A stretch of DNA of 64,000 bases from JACVRN01 sp036389255 (GTDB lineage Bacteria; Acidobacteriota; Blastocatellia; Pyrinomonadales; Pyrinomonadaceae): assembly GCA_036389255.1 (NCBI GenBank), contig DASVQI010000024.1:620001-684000 (forward strand), written 5' to 3'. The translations under genes were made by a program, and so were the position numbers. Each line of letters opens with the position of its first letter. Within the stretch, counting starts at the first letter, position 1. This document shows, in pieces, positions 9,648 to 18,261 of this stretch. Under the pieces are notes generated by a model that worked only from the letters and a program-made list of their open reading frames with translations, was not told where the DNA came from and did no database searches.

Positions 9648-10407
9648 ACTCTGCTACTACGGGCGTGTGGTCTGAAGGGCGCTCCCATGTGCGGGGCTCC
9701 TTGTCTATCCAGGAAGCGGTGCAGGCGGCCGCGAGCTTTTCAGAAGTCCAGATGTGGTCTATGCGAAGCCCTGCGTTGCGCCGGAAAGAGCCCGCGCGAT
9801 AGTCCCACCAAGAGAAGTGGCCGCCCTCTTCCGTGTGAAGACGAAAGGCGTCCTCAAAGCCCCAGTCTTTAATTTCGGCCAGAGCGTCGCGCTCCCTGCG
9901 GCTGAAGAGAATCTTCCCCTGCCACTGTTTCGGGTCGTGCACGTCCCGCTCTTCGGGCGCGACGTTGAAGTCGCCGCAAAGCAGAACCTTCTCTCTCTTC
10001 TTATATCCCTCGTCAAAGAAGGCGCGCAGCCGCCGCATCCAGTCCAGCTTGAAAAAGAACTTGTCCGAGCCTACGAACGCGCCGTTGGGGATGTAGACGT
10101 TGACGACACGCACGCCTTCCACGGTCGCCGCCAGCAGTCGGGCATGAGCAGTCTCGTCATCATCGGGAAAGCCGCGCCGCACATCCTTGACAGGCGAGCG
10201 CGAGAGAATCGCCACGCCGTTATAAGTCCTCTGCCCGTAGGTCGCGGACTGATAGCCGATGTCGGTAAAAGCCTGAGCAGGAAACTTTTCATCAACCGTC
10301 TTCGTCTCCTGCAAACAGAGCACATCGGGCCGCGCCGTCTCAAGCCATTTCAAGACAAGCGGCAGCCGGGCCGTGATTGAATTAACATTCCAGGTCGCCA
10401 GTTTCAT
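9640..10407 (-). CDS. xth: Exodeoxyribonuclease III
   Basis: AP endonuclease / 3'-5' exonuclease of base-excision repair, 255 aa, the usual length. The sequence begins MKLATWNVNSI and contains the metal ligand Glu in LCLQETKTVDEKF (about residue 34), GDFNVAPEERDVHDP near 150 and the C-terminal RIDHIWTSEKL and SDHTPVVAEFE (catalytic Asp-His). It is co-oriented with and overlaps the downstream cyclase-like gene. A nonamer-arm hairpin element lies directly upstream. Confidence 0.94.
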   Translation of the reverse strand: MKLATWNVNSITARLPLVLKWLETARPDVLCLQETKTVDEKFPAQAFTDIGYQSATYGQRTYNGVAILSRSPVKDVRRGFPDDDETAHARLLAATVEGVRVVNVYIPNGAFVGSDKFFFKLDWMRRLRAFFDEGYKKREKVLLCGDFNVAPEERDVHDPKQWQGKILFSRRERDALAEIKDWGFEDAFRLHTEEGGHFSWWDYRAGSFRRNAGLRIDHIWTSEKLAAACTASWIDKEPRTWERPSDHTPVVAEFE

Positions 10408-10410
10408 AAG

Positions 10411-10494
10411 TTCAGAGAGTCCAGAGAGTTTAGAGAGTCTGGAGAGTCTGGAGAGAAAAGAAAATCCGGTTGACTCTCTGGACTCTCCAGACTG
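10411..10494. repeat. Nonamer-arm hairpin element 1 (GAGAGTCYG class)
   Basis: Left arm holds about five tandem 9-mers of the form CAGAGAGTC/TGGAGAGTC (10413-10456). After a loop of about 15 nt (AAAGAAAATCCGGTT) the right arm carries the inverted units (GACTCTCTG GACTCTCCA GACT). It fills the whole gap between xth and the M20 gene. The same 9-mer recurs at 28.3 and 57.5 kb. Confidence 0.85.
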
Positions 10495-10496
10495 TT

Positions 10497-11669
10497 TTAC
10501 AGCGTTGCCGTCAGGGCTGCGAGCAGCGCGCCGCGACGCTGTATGTCGCTCGTGACGATGTGCTCGTGCTCCGCGTGAGCGCCGTCGCCGTCAACTCCAA
10601 GTCCGTCAAGCACGGGCACATTCATCGCGGCTATGAAATTTCCGTCCGACGCGCCGCCGACGCTGGCCTCCCCAAGATTAAAGTCGAGCGCGGCTGCAAC
10701 TGCGCGAGCGTGCTCGTATAGACGCGCCACGCCTTCGCTTCTCTCAAGCGGCGGGCGGTTGATGCCGCCGCTCACGACCAGCTTGACTCGCTCGTCAAAG
10801 GGGCGCGAATTCTGTATCGCGCTCTCTATGCGCCGCGCCTCTTCGGCGGTGCTGAAGCGAACGTCAATCTCGGCGCGGGCGTGCGCCGCGACTACGTTCG
10901 AGCGCGTCCCGCCTTCCACCACTCCGACGTTGACGGTAGTGCCTTTTGAAGCATCGCTCAAGTTGTGCAGCCTCTCTATCTGGCGCGCTATCTCAAGCAC
11001 GGCGCTTGCGCCCTTTTCCGGCTCAAGCCCCGCGTGCGCGGCCCGCCCCAGAGCCTCCAAGGTAAAGAGGCCCGTTCCCTTTCGCGCTGTCTTAACACGG
11101 CCGCCGCTCGCTGGCGGCTCAAGCACGAGCGCACACGCGGCCTGCCGGGCCTCGTCTTCTATGAGCGCACGCCCGCGCTCGCTGCCCGTCTCTTCGTCGC
11201 AGGTCAGAAGCAGCACTACCTCGCGGCGCGGAATCTGATTAAGCCGGGCGCAGGCGCGCAACGCCTCAAGCGCCATGGCGCAGTTGGCCTTCATGTCGAA
11301 GATGCCCGGCCCGTAAAGCCGCTCGCCGTCTGCGCGAAAGGGGCGCGAGGCGATGGTGCCGCGCGGGTGAACCGTATCCGTGTGGCCCACTATTAAAAGC
11401 TTGCCGTCGCTCTCTTCTCTTCTCTTGAAGGCGCGCACGCGAAGATGCTCGCCGTAGCCTTCAGCCGGAATCCGCTCGACTTCAAGCTGGCCGCCGATTG
11501 AGCGCGCGGCATCCGCGAGCAGAGTGACGACGGCGCGGCTTCCATCCACGTCGCCCGAAGGCGACTCCGTCTCGACCAGAGCGCGCACAAGTGCGAGCCA
11601 AGCGTCTTGGCGCTCGGAAAAAAAGTTCCTGAAGCTCTCGGCCGTCTCTTTGCTAATCACAGAAGACAA
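10497..11669 (-). CDS. M20 family metallohydrolase (carboxypeptidase/N-acyl amino acid deacylase type)
   Basis: Zinc-dependent amidohydrolase of 390 aa resembling glutamate carboxypeptidase and succinyl-amino-acid desuccinylases. Zinc-ligand and catalytic motifs: GHTDTVHPRGT near residue 94, GPGIFDMKANCAMALEAL near 122, TCDEETGSERGRALIE near 158 with the general-base Glu pair. The inserted dimerisation domain follows (GRAAHAGLEPEKGAS near 207). No signal peptide. It lies 21 bp after the MenC/NSAR-like gene on the same strand. That pairing suggests it removes the acyl group from an N-acyl-L-amino acid made by the racemase (inference). Confidence 0.8.
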   Translation of the reverse strand: MSSVISKETAESFRNFFSERQDAWLALVRALVETESPSGDVDGSRAVVTLLADAARSIGGQLEVERIPAEGYGEHLRVRAFKRREESDGKLLIVGHTDTVHPRGTIASRPFRADGERLYGPGIFDMKANCAMALEALRACARLNQIPRREVVLLLTCDEETGSERGRALIEDEARQAACALVLEPPASGGRVKTARKGTGLFTLEALGRAAHAGLEPEKGASAVLEIARQIERLHNLSDASKGTTVNVGVVEGGTRSNVVAAHARAEIDVRFSTAEEARRIESAIQNSRPFDERVKLVVSGGINRPPLERSEGVARLYEHARAVAAALDFNLGEASVGGASDGNFIAAMNVPVLDGLGVDGDGAHAEHEHIVTSDIQRRGALLAALTATL

Positions 11670-11690
11670 TCCTTAATAGAAGCCCTTTCG

Positions 11691-12806
11691 TCAACGGGCG
11701 CGAATCTCTTCGCGTCTGACCGTGAGCGATTCTATGCGCTCTCGCTTAATCTCGAATCCCAGCCCCGGCGCTTCCGGCGCTCTAATAGTCCCGCGCCCTG
11801 TGACGGTCACGGGCGGCTCGATTATGTCTTCCTCCCAGTAACGGGCGCTGGCGGAGACATCTCCCGGCAGGGTGAAGCCCGCGAGAGTTGAAAGGGCTAT
11901 GTTGTGCGCCCGGCCTATGCCGGATTCGAGCATGCCTCCGCACCAGACCTCAACTCCTCTCGTGCGCGCTTCACGCTCGACCTCGCGCGCCTCAGCGTGC
12001 CCGCCCACGCGGCCCAGCTTGATGTTGATAATTCGGCAGGCGCTCAAGTCCAGGGCGTGGCGGGCGTCGCGCGCAGACCGGACGGATTCATCAAGACAGA
12101 GCGGCGTGCGAATTTGAGCCTGAAGGCGCGCGTGCTCAAGCATGTCGTCGTGCGCGAGCGGCTGCTCTATCATCATCAAATCGAACTCGTCCATAGCCTG
12201 AAAGAGTTTTACGTCACCGAGCGTGTAAGCGGAATTGGCGTCGGCCATGAGCTTTATCTGCGGGAAGCGGCGGCGCACGCTCTCCAGAATCTTCAAATCC
12301 CAGCCGGGCTTAATCTTTATCTTGATACGCTGGTAGCCCGCTTCAAGCTCGCGCTCTATCTTCTCCAACAGTTCCTCTACGCTCTCCTGTATGCCTATGG
12401 AGACGCCGCAGGGGATTTCCGCGCGCGTGCCTCCCAGATGCTTCCAGAGCGGAAGCCCCGCTCGCCGCGCTTCGAAATCCCAGCAGGCGGTTTCAATAGC
12501 GGCCTTAGCCATCCTGTGCCCGCGCACGCGCTCCATAAGTGCGCGAACGTGAGCGGCGCTCTCAACATCTTTGCCGGTCACGGCAGGAGCCAGAAATTCT
12601 TTGAGAGTGTACCATGCCGTCTCCGTCCACTCTTCCGAATAGAAAGGCCCTTCACCGGCAGTACATTCGCCCCAGCCCTCGCCGCCATCCTCGTCCAGAA
12701 CGCGCGCAAGGATGATGCGCCGCGCTGTCGTGCGGCCAAAGCTCGTCTCAAAAAAGTGTACGAGACCCAAATGAATCTCGCTCAACTCAATCTCTGTTAT
12801 TCGCAT
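11691..12806 (-). CDS. menC: o-Succinylbenzoate synthase / N-acylamino acid racemase (enolase superfamily)
   Basis: A 371-aa enolase-superfamily enzyme of the MenC/NSAR subgroup. The catalytic KxK (K162, K164), metal ligands Asp189 and Glu214 and about Asp239, and opposite-face Lys263 are all present, with subgroup signatures GVSIGIQE, MIEQPLAHDD, CLDES and GGMLESGIGRAHN. The subgroup is bifunctional: OSB synthesis for menaquinone, or racemisation of N-succinyl amino acids. No other men gene is in the window and the next gene is an M20 deacylase, so the racemase role is at least as likely. Gene symbol follows the family name only. Confidence 0.85.
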   Translation of the reverse strand: MRITEIELSEIHLGLVHFFETSFGRTTARRIILARVLDEDGGEGWGECTAGEGPFYSEEWTETAWYTLKEFLAPAVTGKDVESAAHVRALMERVRGHRMAKAAIETACWDFEARRAGLPLWKHLGGTRAEIPCGVSIGIQESVEELLEKIERELEAGYQRIKIKIKPGWDLKILESVRRRFPQIKLMADANSAYTLGDVKLFQAMDEFDLMMIEQPLAHDDMLEHARLQAQIRTPLCLDESVRSARDARHALDLSACRIINIKLGRVGGHAEAREVEREARTRGVEVWCGGMLESGIGRAHNIALSTLAGFTLPGDVSASARYWEEDIIEPPVTVTGRGTIRAPEAPGLGFEIKRERIESLTVRREEIRAR

Positions 12807-12879
12807 GATGCTCTGAAAAGATAAGCAGCATTATGCCTGCCCCGCATGGTCTTTGTCAGCCCGGCAGGCTGTACGGCCT

Positions 12880-13281
12880 TTACGTCTCTACGACGCGTGT
12901 GGAGAGTCCTAGCCAGTTGCCCTCGCGGCTCTTGCCTAGGATAAGGACGGCTATGTTAATGGTGCCGACTCTGTAGACACGAAGCTCCGTCAGGTTCTCC
13001 CTGAGCAGCTTGAGAATGGACTGCGTTCGCTGAGTTACATTCTCATCCGGCCTGCTGCCCTCTACGGCATAGTAGATTTTTGTGCGGAAGAATTCATCCA
13101 CGGTTCTGCCTTCAACGGGAGCATCCGGCGGCGAGCCGCTTACTTGACGAAGAAGCTGCTGGCCGGGCTCGGCTTCTCCTTCAAGCTGGACAATCTCGAA
13201 AGGGTAATCGGACTCGCTCATCACCCAGAGGCCCGACGCGGCCTCCTTCAACTCCTGCAAGAACTGCTGGTCGCTCTTCAT
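12880..13281 (-). CDS. NuiA-type nuclease inhibitor
   Basis: A 133-aa acidic cytosolic protein matching the Anabaena nuclease A inhibitor family along its length: SGLWVMSESDYPFEIV at the N-terminus, DAPVEGRTVDEFF in the middle, and the extreme C-terminus STRVVET. In NuiA, Glu24 and the C-terminal Thr contact the active-site metal of NucA; the equivalents here are Glu23 and Thr133 (family knowledge from memory). The next gene upstream encodes a secreted nuclease of the same family as NucA, so this is probably its antidote. A strong hairpin terminator lies between the two genes. Expression may depend on readthrough or a promoter inside that gap. Confidence 0.88.
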   Translation of the reverse strand: MKSDQQFLQELKEAASGLWVMSESDYPFEIVQLEGEAEPGQQLLRQVSGSPPDAPVEGRTVDEFFRTKIYYAVEGSRPDENVTQRTQSILKLLRENLTELRVYRVGTINIAVLILGKSREGNWLGLSTRVVET

Positions 13282-13305
13282 CTATACTTCCCCTTATAAG
13301 AAAGA

Positions 13306-13334
13306 GCGGCCCCGGAATAATGTTCCGGGGCCGC
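13306..13334 (-). terminator. Rho-independent terminator after the nuclease gene
   Basis: Perfect 12-bp GC-rich stem (GCGGCCCCGGAA / TTCCGGGGCCGC) with a 5-nt loop. On the minus strand it is followed by TCTTTCTTAT. It lies 34 bp after the nuclease stop and 25 bp before the NuiA start. Confidence 0.9.
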
Positions 13335-13368
13335 TGGTAAAGCGATGAAAGGTCTCTTCTTCTTACTG

Positions 13369-16300
13369 CTACCTGATAGAGACGTTCACCACACGTAAGA
13401 CCCCGTCGCCCATATCTATGCGTAGTTGATAGGTGCCGGGCGTCAGGCTCTTCGTGTTCAGGTTGAAGATGTACTGCCCGCTAGTCGAATCGTAACGGAA
13501 CAGGTTCCCGGCCGTTGCCGCCGACGTAGAGACAGCCTCTTCTTCTACTCCTACGACGTCGTTGCTAATCTTGGCGACCAGCAAGCGGACAGTCGCGTTC
13601 GTGATGCCCGCGCTCGCGCCCGTCAACATGAATTTAACCGGAATGGTGCTTCCCTGTTTGAAGACCGAAGTGCCATTCGGGTTAATCGGTTGCAGGACGC
13701 CTGACCACTCGTGGCCCACGCTGACTGTGATTACCTCTTCAGCATAGAGATGGCCTGAGCCGTCGTCCGTGACTCGCACGCCGAACGTGTAGGTTTGTCC
13801 GGCCTGAGCCGCCGTAGGCGTCCAGTTGAACTGGCCCGTTGTCGGATTAATCGAAGCGCCAGCCGGGACAGTGCCCGTCAGGCTGTAAGTCAGAGCCTGT
13901 GCCGGAAGGTCTGCATCCCCTCCCTGAGCAGTGAAGGTCAGTGAGCCGCCGAGCATGACAGCCTTGTTGCCTATTGGCGCGAGCGTCGGTGCTTGGTTGA
14001 CTTCCGTGACTGTTATCGTCACTGCCGTATCAGTGTTAGAGGTGCCGTCCGAGACTCTGACGGTGAACTGGAACGGCGTGCCCGTGCCGCCCTGCGCCTC
14101 TGTAGGCGTCCAGTTGAACTGGCCCGTCGCTGAGTCTATGGTCGCGCCAGCCGGTGCGCCCACGAGCGAGAAGGTCAGCGTGTCGCCGTCCGAGTCCGTA
14201 GCCTGAGCTGTGAACGTGTAACCGCTAAGCTCTGCTATGGTCGCCGTCGCCGGAACGCCCGAAACAGATGGCGCGTCGTTGACGGAGTTGATGGTGACGT
14301 TAACCGTCCCGTTCGCCGTCCCACCGTGCCCGTCCGAGAGAGCGTAGGTGAAGCTGTCCGAGCCGGTCGCGTTGGAGTTCGGCGTGTAAAGCACTCTACC
14401 GTCGGCCGTCACAGAGACAGAGCCTTTGGTCGCGCCGCTCGCGCCAGTTACGCTGACCGTATCTCCGTCAACGTCCGTGTCGTTAGAGCGAACGTCCACC
14501 GTTACAGGCGTGTCCTCATCGGTCGAAGCCGCGTCCGTGTTGGCCACGGGGTTATCGTTAACCGCGTTGACCGTGATGCTGGCCGTACCGTTGGCCGTGC
14601 CCCCGTTGCCGTCCGAAACTACGTAGTTGAAAGAGGCCGGGCCGTTGTAGTTGGCTTCAGGCGTAAAGACCGCCTCGCCGCTCACGATTGCGACCGTGCC
14701 GTGTGTTGCGCCGTCCACGCTCTCAAGCGAGAGAGTGTCGCCGTCCGTATCCGTGTCATTGGAGACTACGTTGACGGAGACGGGCGTGTCCTCGTCCGTA
14801 GCGGCCGAGTCGGCGTTGGCCGAAGGTGCATCGTTACTGGCAGCGACGTTGACGTTGACCGTGGCGTTGGTCGTGCCGCCGTGGCCATCCGAGACGGTGT
14901 AGCTGAAGGAGTCCGCGCCGCTAAAGTTAGGCGCGGGCGTGTACTTCACGTCGTTGCCGACAATGCTGGTCGTTCCATTAGAAGCCGCTCCCACAGCCGT
15001 AACCGTGAGCGCGTCGTTCTCAACATCCGTATCGTTGGTCAGGACGCTCACCGTGACGGGTGTGTCCTCATCCGTGTTTGCCGAGTCGTTGTTAGCCACG
15101 GGCGCGTCGTTGACCGCCGTGACGTTAATCGTGACCGTGGCCGTGTTGGAGTCTTTGGCACCGTCATTCGCCTTGAAGGTGAAGCTGTCGGGGCCGTTGT
15201 AGTTGGCTGCGGGCGTGTAGAACAACTGGCTGCCGGTACCGGAGAGCGTACCTTTGGACGGGCCGTTGACGACCGTGTAGGTCAGCACGTTGTTGACGTT
15301 GGAATCCGTAGCCGAGAGATTAATCTCCTTCACAGCGTCTTCAGCCGTAGAGACAGACTGGCCGTTAGCTACCGGCGCGGTGTCGTGCTCTTCATCAAGA
15401 CGAGCCTCGATGACGGCCTCTATGTCGTCATTAACCTGCGAGAAGAAGTCGTAGCCGGTCAGGGCTTCGACCTGATCAACCGTAGCAAGGTACTTGCGCC
15501 AGTCGTCGTTACGTATGCCCTGAACGTTGGGCATGATGACGGCGAAGGTGCGCGTCTGGTTGTCCACGCGAGCCACGTCGTTGCTGCCCGCAGGAAGAAC
15601 TAGGAAGACCTTCCATGTCTGCGCCGGGACTGTGACGTTGCCGCCCGCGATGGTCGAGCGAGCGCCACCAGAGCCAATACCGCCCGTGCCTACGCCGCCC
15701 GAGATGATGTAGACCTCTTTACCCTGTCCGACGAGCTCGCGCTCGTACATTTCAAGGTCTGCCCACGGGCCCTGATTGTTGTCAGGAGCCTGCGGAATCA
15801 TGTTGGTCATGAAGAAGGTCGCAGAGTTATCCGGTATAGAAGAGGTGCGGTCGGCGGACGGAACCATGTGGCCACGGTCAAAACCGGAGCCGGAATAGTC
15901 CGTTCCCTGCACCTGATAGCAGCCCGGAGGCGTCGCAGGGTCAAAGCGGAAGTCGTCCTGTCGCGGAGCGCTGCCCAGCCAAGAGTTATCCAGATGCCAG
16001 CTTACCCAGTTCGAAGTGCCGCGCTCGCAGTTGTAAGAGAGAGCGTACTGGTCTTTCGCCAGCAGGTAGTTGTTGTTGTCCGTGGTGGCCGCGCCCGTCG
16101 GATTACCCATCACAAGGTGCTCCGCAGAGTCGCGCGGGGTAAGCGTGCTGAAGCTGAAGGTGTAATTAGCCACCATGAAGTCGGGCGGGTCTTGCGCGTC
16201 CTGATCATTCACCTGCCCGGCGTAGACGGTCACAGTACACTGCTCGCTACCCGCGAAATCCGTGTCGGGGTCGAGCGTGAAGGTGGTCGTGCCGGTCGTG

Positions 16301-17790
16301 GCCGTGGCCGTGTGGACGCCGCTCGTGGAGCAGGAAATTTGGAACCAGTTGCCCGCGACGTTCACATTCTGGTCGAAGTTTATAGTTATGTTAGACGTGA
16401 GCGAGATGTTCGTCGCTCCGTTCGACGGAGAAGTGCTGAAGACCTCCGGGGCTTCATCGCCGGACGGGCAGACGTTGAAAGCCGTTGTCGAATTGCGCGG
16501 GCTCGGAGCGGCTTCTGTAAAGTTCACGGCGTTGTAGTCCGTGTCCTTGCAGCCGTTGCGTGCGCGGAAGACGGCCGACTGCGCGCTCGGTGAAGGCGCG
16601 GCAGCGCTGCCCTCGTAGCAGTTCGCCCCGCCATAGCCCACCATGTCCATTAAGTTCGGGTCGCCAATCGGGCATGTGCCGCTCAGGAATGTGGTGCTGC
16701 GAACCAGCGCCACCTTACCGTCCGTCGCGCTCATGTTGATAGTGCCGCCCGGAACGTCTGGAGCCACAGGGAGGCTGGAGCCTACGCCGGCGTTCGTGGT
16801 TGATTCCTGAATAAGGAAGTACTGGCCGGGCTGAATGACGCCGGAGAGTGTCGTCCTGCCGCTCCAGTTTCCGCCACCGGTCGGGCCTGCCTGCGAGGTG
16901 TACTGCACAGACCAGCCGCTCAGGTCTACCGGATTCGTACTGCGGTTGAAAATCTCTATATAGTCGTAATTAAAAGTAGCACCGGAGTTACCGCCGCCGC
17001 CGTAAACCTGACTGATGACGACCGAGCCGGCCGGAACGGGCGTCGGCGTAGGCGTTGGTGTCGGAGTAGGTGTAGGCGTTGGAGTGGGGGTCGGTGTTGG
17101 TGTGGGAGTAGGAGTCGGCGTAGGTGTCGGAGTGGGCGTAGGCGTTACACCGCATGAAGCCGTGTGCGAGCCGAAGCCGTCGAAGGTATCAACGGCGAAA
17201 CCTGTCCATTCGGTGGCCGGGTCGAAAGGGTCACTGGGGGTAGTATCACCGGCACAGATATTCGCATTACGACGGAGGGTATTGTCGGCTGTTGACTGAA
17301 GGCCGGTGCCCCACTCAGTTCCGGGGTCGGTTCCCACCTGGCCGATGACGTCAACAATCGGGCCATTCGCGCCGCCTTTACGTAAAACAAACGCGTCATC
17401 GCCGTTGTGATTGATAACAATGCTGTTTGTAGCATCTGCCTGCGCGAGAATGAGCGCGTTAGCCTGAGCATGGGCTATCACGAAAACATCGCCCGGAACA
17501 ATCGTGCCCGTAAGGCTCATACTCTGGCTGGGGGTCGCAGCGCCATTTGTATAGAGTTGCAGGACGTATTGCCCTGTACCCAGATTCACACTTGAGCCGG
17601 TACCGTTATAGATTTCCAGAGCCTTGTTAAAAGAGGTTCCTTCTATATATTCGGAGAAGAATAGGTCGTTGGCAGCAGCTTTGCCGGAACTCGGAAGGGA
17701 GTAAAGGGCTACGGCGGCTAAAGCTATCAGTACAAGTGAAATTACAAACAGACGACGGGTAATTCGCCCGAGGCGCGGGGAACGAGACAT
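13369..17790 (-). CDS. Large secreted DNA/RNA non-specific endonuclease with lamin-tail, Big_5, cadherin-like and Ig-like domains
   Basis: Exported modular protein of 1473 aa. Order: signal peptide (about 1-37), lamin-tail domain (about 40-212), a Thr-Pro repeat linker (about 214-249), a second lamin-tail domain (about 255-440), a Big_5-like beta domain (about 447-550) and a NUC-family endonuclease (about 560-800). These are followed by four tandem cadherin-like/VCBS repeats sharing the motif DEDTPV (about 815-1190), two Ig-like repeats ending in FNWTPT segments, and a C-terminal beta domain with STIPVKFMLTG. The active site is intact: D638-R-G-H641, Asn672 and Glu680, with the spacing of the NucA metal ligands. 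The likely role is extracellular nucleic-acid degradation or killing. It has its own promoter and a long leader. Confidence 0.9.
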   Translation of the reverse strand: MSRSPRLGRITRRLFVISLVLIALAAVALYSLPSSGKAAANDLFFSEYIEGTSFNKALEIYNGTGSSVNLGTGQYVLQLYTNGAATPSQSMSLTGTIVPGDVFVIAHAQANALILAQADATNSIVINHNGDDAFVLRKGGANGPIVDVIGQVGTDPGTEWGTGLQSTADNTLRRNANICAGDTTPSDPFDPATEWTGFAVDTFDGFGSHTASCGVTPTPTPTPTPTPTPTPTPTPTPTPTPTPTPTPTPTPVPAGSVVISQVYGGGGNSGATFNYDYIEIFNRSTNPVDLSGWSVQYTSQAGPTGGGNWSGRTTLSGVIQPGQYFLIQESTTNAGVGSSLPVAPDVPGGTINMSATDGKVALVRSTTFLSGTCPIGDPNLMDMVGYGGANCYEGSAAAPSPSAQSAVFRARNGCKDTDYNAVNFTEAAPSPRNSTTAFNVCPSGDEAPEVFSTSPSNGATNISLTSNITINFDQNVNVAGNWFQISCSTSGVHTATATTGTTTFTLDPDTDFAGSEQCTVTVYAGQVNDQDAQDPPDFMVANYTFSFSTLTPRDSAEHLVMGNPTGAATTDNNNYLLAKDQYALSYNCERGTSNWVSWHLDNSWLGSAPRQDDFRFDPATPPGCYQVQGTDYSGSGFDRGHMVPSADRTSSIPDNSATFFMTNMIPQAPDNNQGPWADLEMYERELVGQGKEVYIISGGVGTGGIGSGGARSTIAGGNVTVPAQTWKVFLVLPAGSNDVARVDNQTRTFAVIMPNVQGIRNDDWRKYLATVDQVEALTGYDFFSQVNDDIEAVIEARLDEEHDTAPVANGQSVSTAEDAVKEINLSATDSNVNNVLTYTVVNGPSKGTLSGTGSQLFYTPAANYNGPDSFTFKANDGAKDSNTATVTINVTAVNDAPVANNDSANTDEDTPVTVSVLTNDTDVENDALTVTAVGAASNGTTSIVGNDVKYTPAPNFSGADSFSYTVSDGHGGTTNATVNVNVAASNDAPSANADSAATDEDTPVSVNVVSNDTDTDGDTLSLESVDGATHGTVAIVSGEAVFTPEANYNGPASFNYVVSDGNGGTANGTASITVNAVNDNPVANTDAASTDEDTPVTVDVRSNDTDVDGDTVSVTGASGATKGSVSVTADGRVLYTPNSNATGSDSFTYALSDGHGGTANGTVNVTINSVNDAPSVSGVPATATIAELSGYTFTAQATDSDGDTLTFSLVGAPAGATIDSATGQFNWTPTEAQGGTGTPFQFTVRVSDGTSNTDTAVTITVTEVNQAPTLAPIGNKAVMLGGSLTFTAQGGDADLPAQALTYSLTGTVPAGASINPTTGQFNWTPTAAQAGQTYTFGVRVTDDGSGHLYAEEVITVSVGHEWSGVLQPINPNGTSVFKQGSTIPVKFMLTGASAGITNATVRLLVAKISNDVVGVEEEAVSTSAATAGNLFRYDSTSGQYIFNLNTKSLTPGTYQLRIDMGDGVLRVVNVSIR

Positions 17791-18040
17791 AAGTTTCCTT
17801 TCTCAGATGCTATTGACGAGGGGGTTTTCGTAAAGTGGCGGGATTCTATGGATAGACTCTGAAAGACCGAACTCCCACCAACCGGTAACTGCGCGCTGTT
17901 AAATCCAAGCTCCGATTAGTATCGAGAGTCCATAAAGCAAACCTCTGCGGCCAGGCGCGAGCGAGCAGAGGCTGTTTTTCTTTAATTTAGTGTCCTAAGA
18001 GTCTCTCACTACGGAGAAGACTGGCCCGAAGGAAAACGGA
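17791..18040 (-). other. Long structured 5' leader of the nuclease gene, unassigned
   Basis: About 240 nt between the predicted transcription start and the nuclease ATG. It contains a hairpin (CCTCTGC/GCAGAGG, 17942-17971) flanked by CTGTTTTTC on the plus side. It also has a domain closed by GACTCT/AGAGTC arms (about 17856-17931) enclosing a small CGAT-acta-ATCG hairpin. It does not fit the c-di-GMP-I aptamer seen elsewhere in the window. I see no coding sequence in it. Confidence 0.4.
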
Positions 18041-18069
18041 CTTTTACCAGTAAAGCCGATAAAGGTCAA
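18041..18069 (-). promoter_or_regulatory. Sigma70-like promoter for the nuclease transcript
   Basis: On the minus strand TTGACC (18064-18069) and TAAAAG (18041-18046) are separated by 17 bp, near consensus. The region 18070-18261 up to the sufU stop is AT-rich and non-coding. It holds a GATTTTC/GAAAATC inverted pair enclosing two CAGATGC copies, which I cannot assign. Confidence 0.55.
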
Positions 18070-18261
18070 GTATTAAAGCAAAAGCCTTTATATACCCTGA
18101 TAAATAGACAAAACAGTTACAGGTAGATTAAATAGCTATGAAGGGGGATTTTCCAGATGCCGTATACGAATATCAGATGCAGAAAATCGCCAAAATGGAG
18201 CATGACTCCCCAAATTTAGCGATAAATTTTTACGGTTTTTTCCTACTCCGGCCTCGGAATT

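Noticed and set aside
14326..15603. Long plus-strand open frame (425 codons) opposite the nuclease gene
   Set aside because: It mirrors the repetitive Val/Thr/Asp-rich cadherin-like repeats on the minus strand; no start context and no family-like sequence.
17938..17985. Third c-di-GMP riboswitch on the plus strand (AAAGCAAACC stem)
   Set aside because: The GCAAAGCC and terminal CCGA elements are missing; the hairpin is followed by a T-run and looks more like a terminator.
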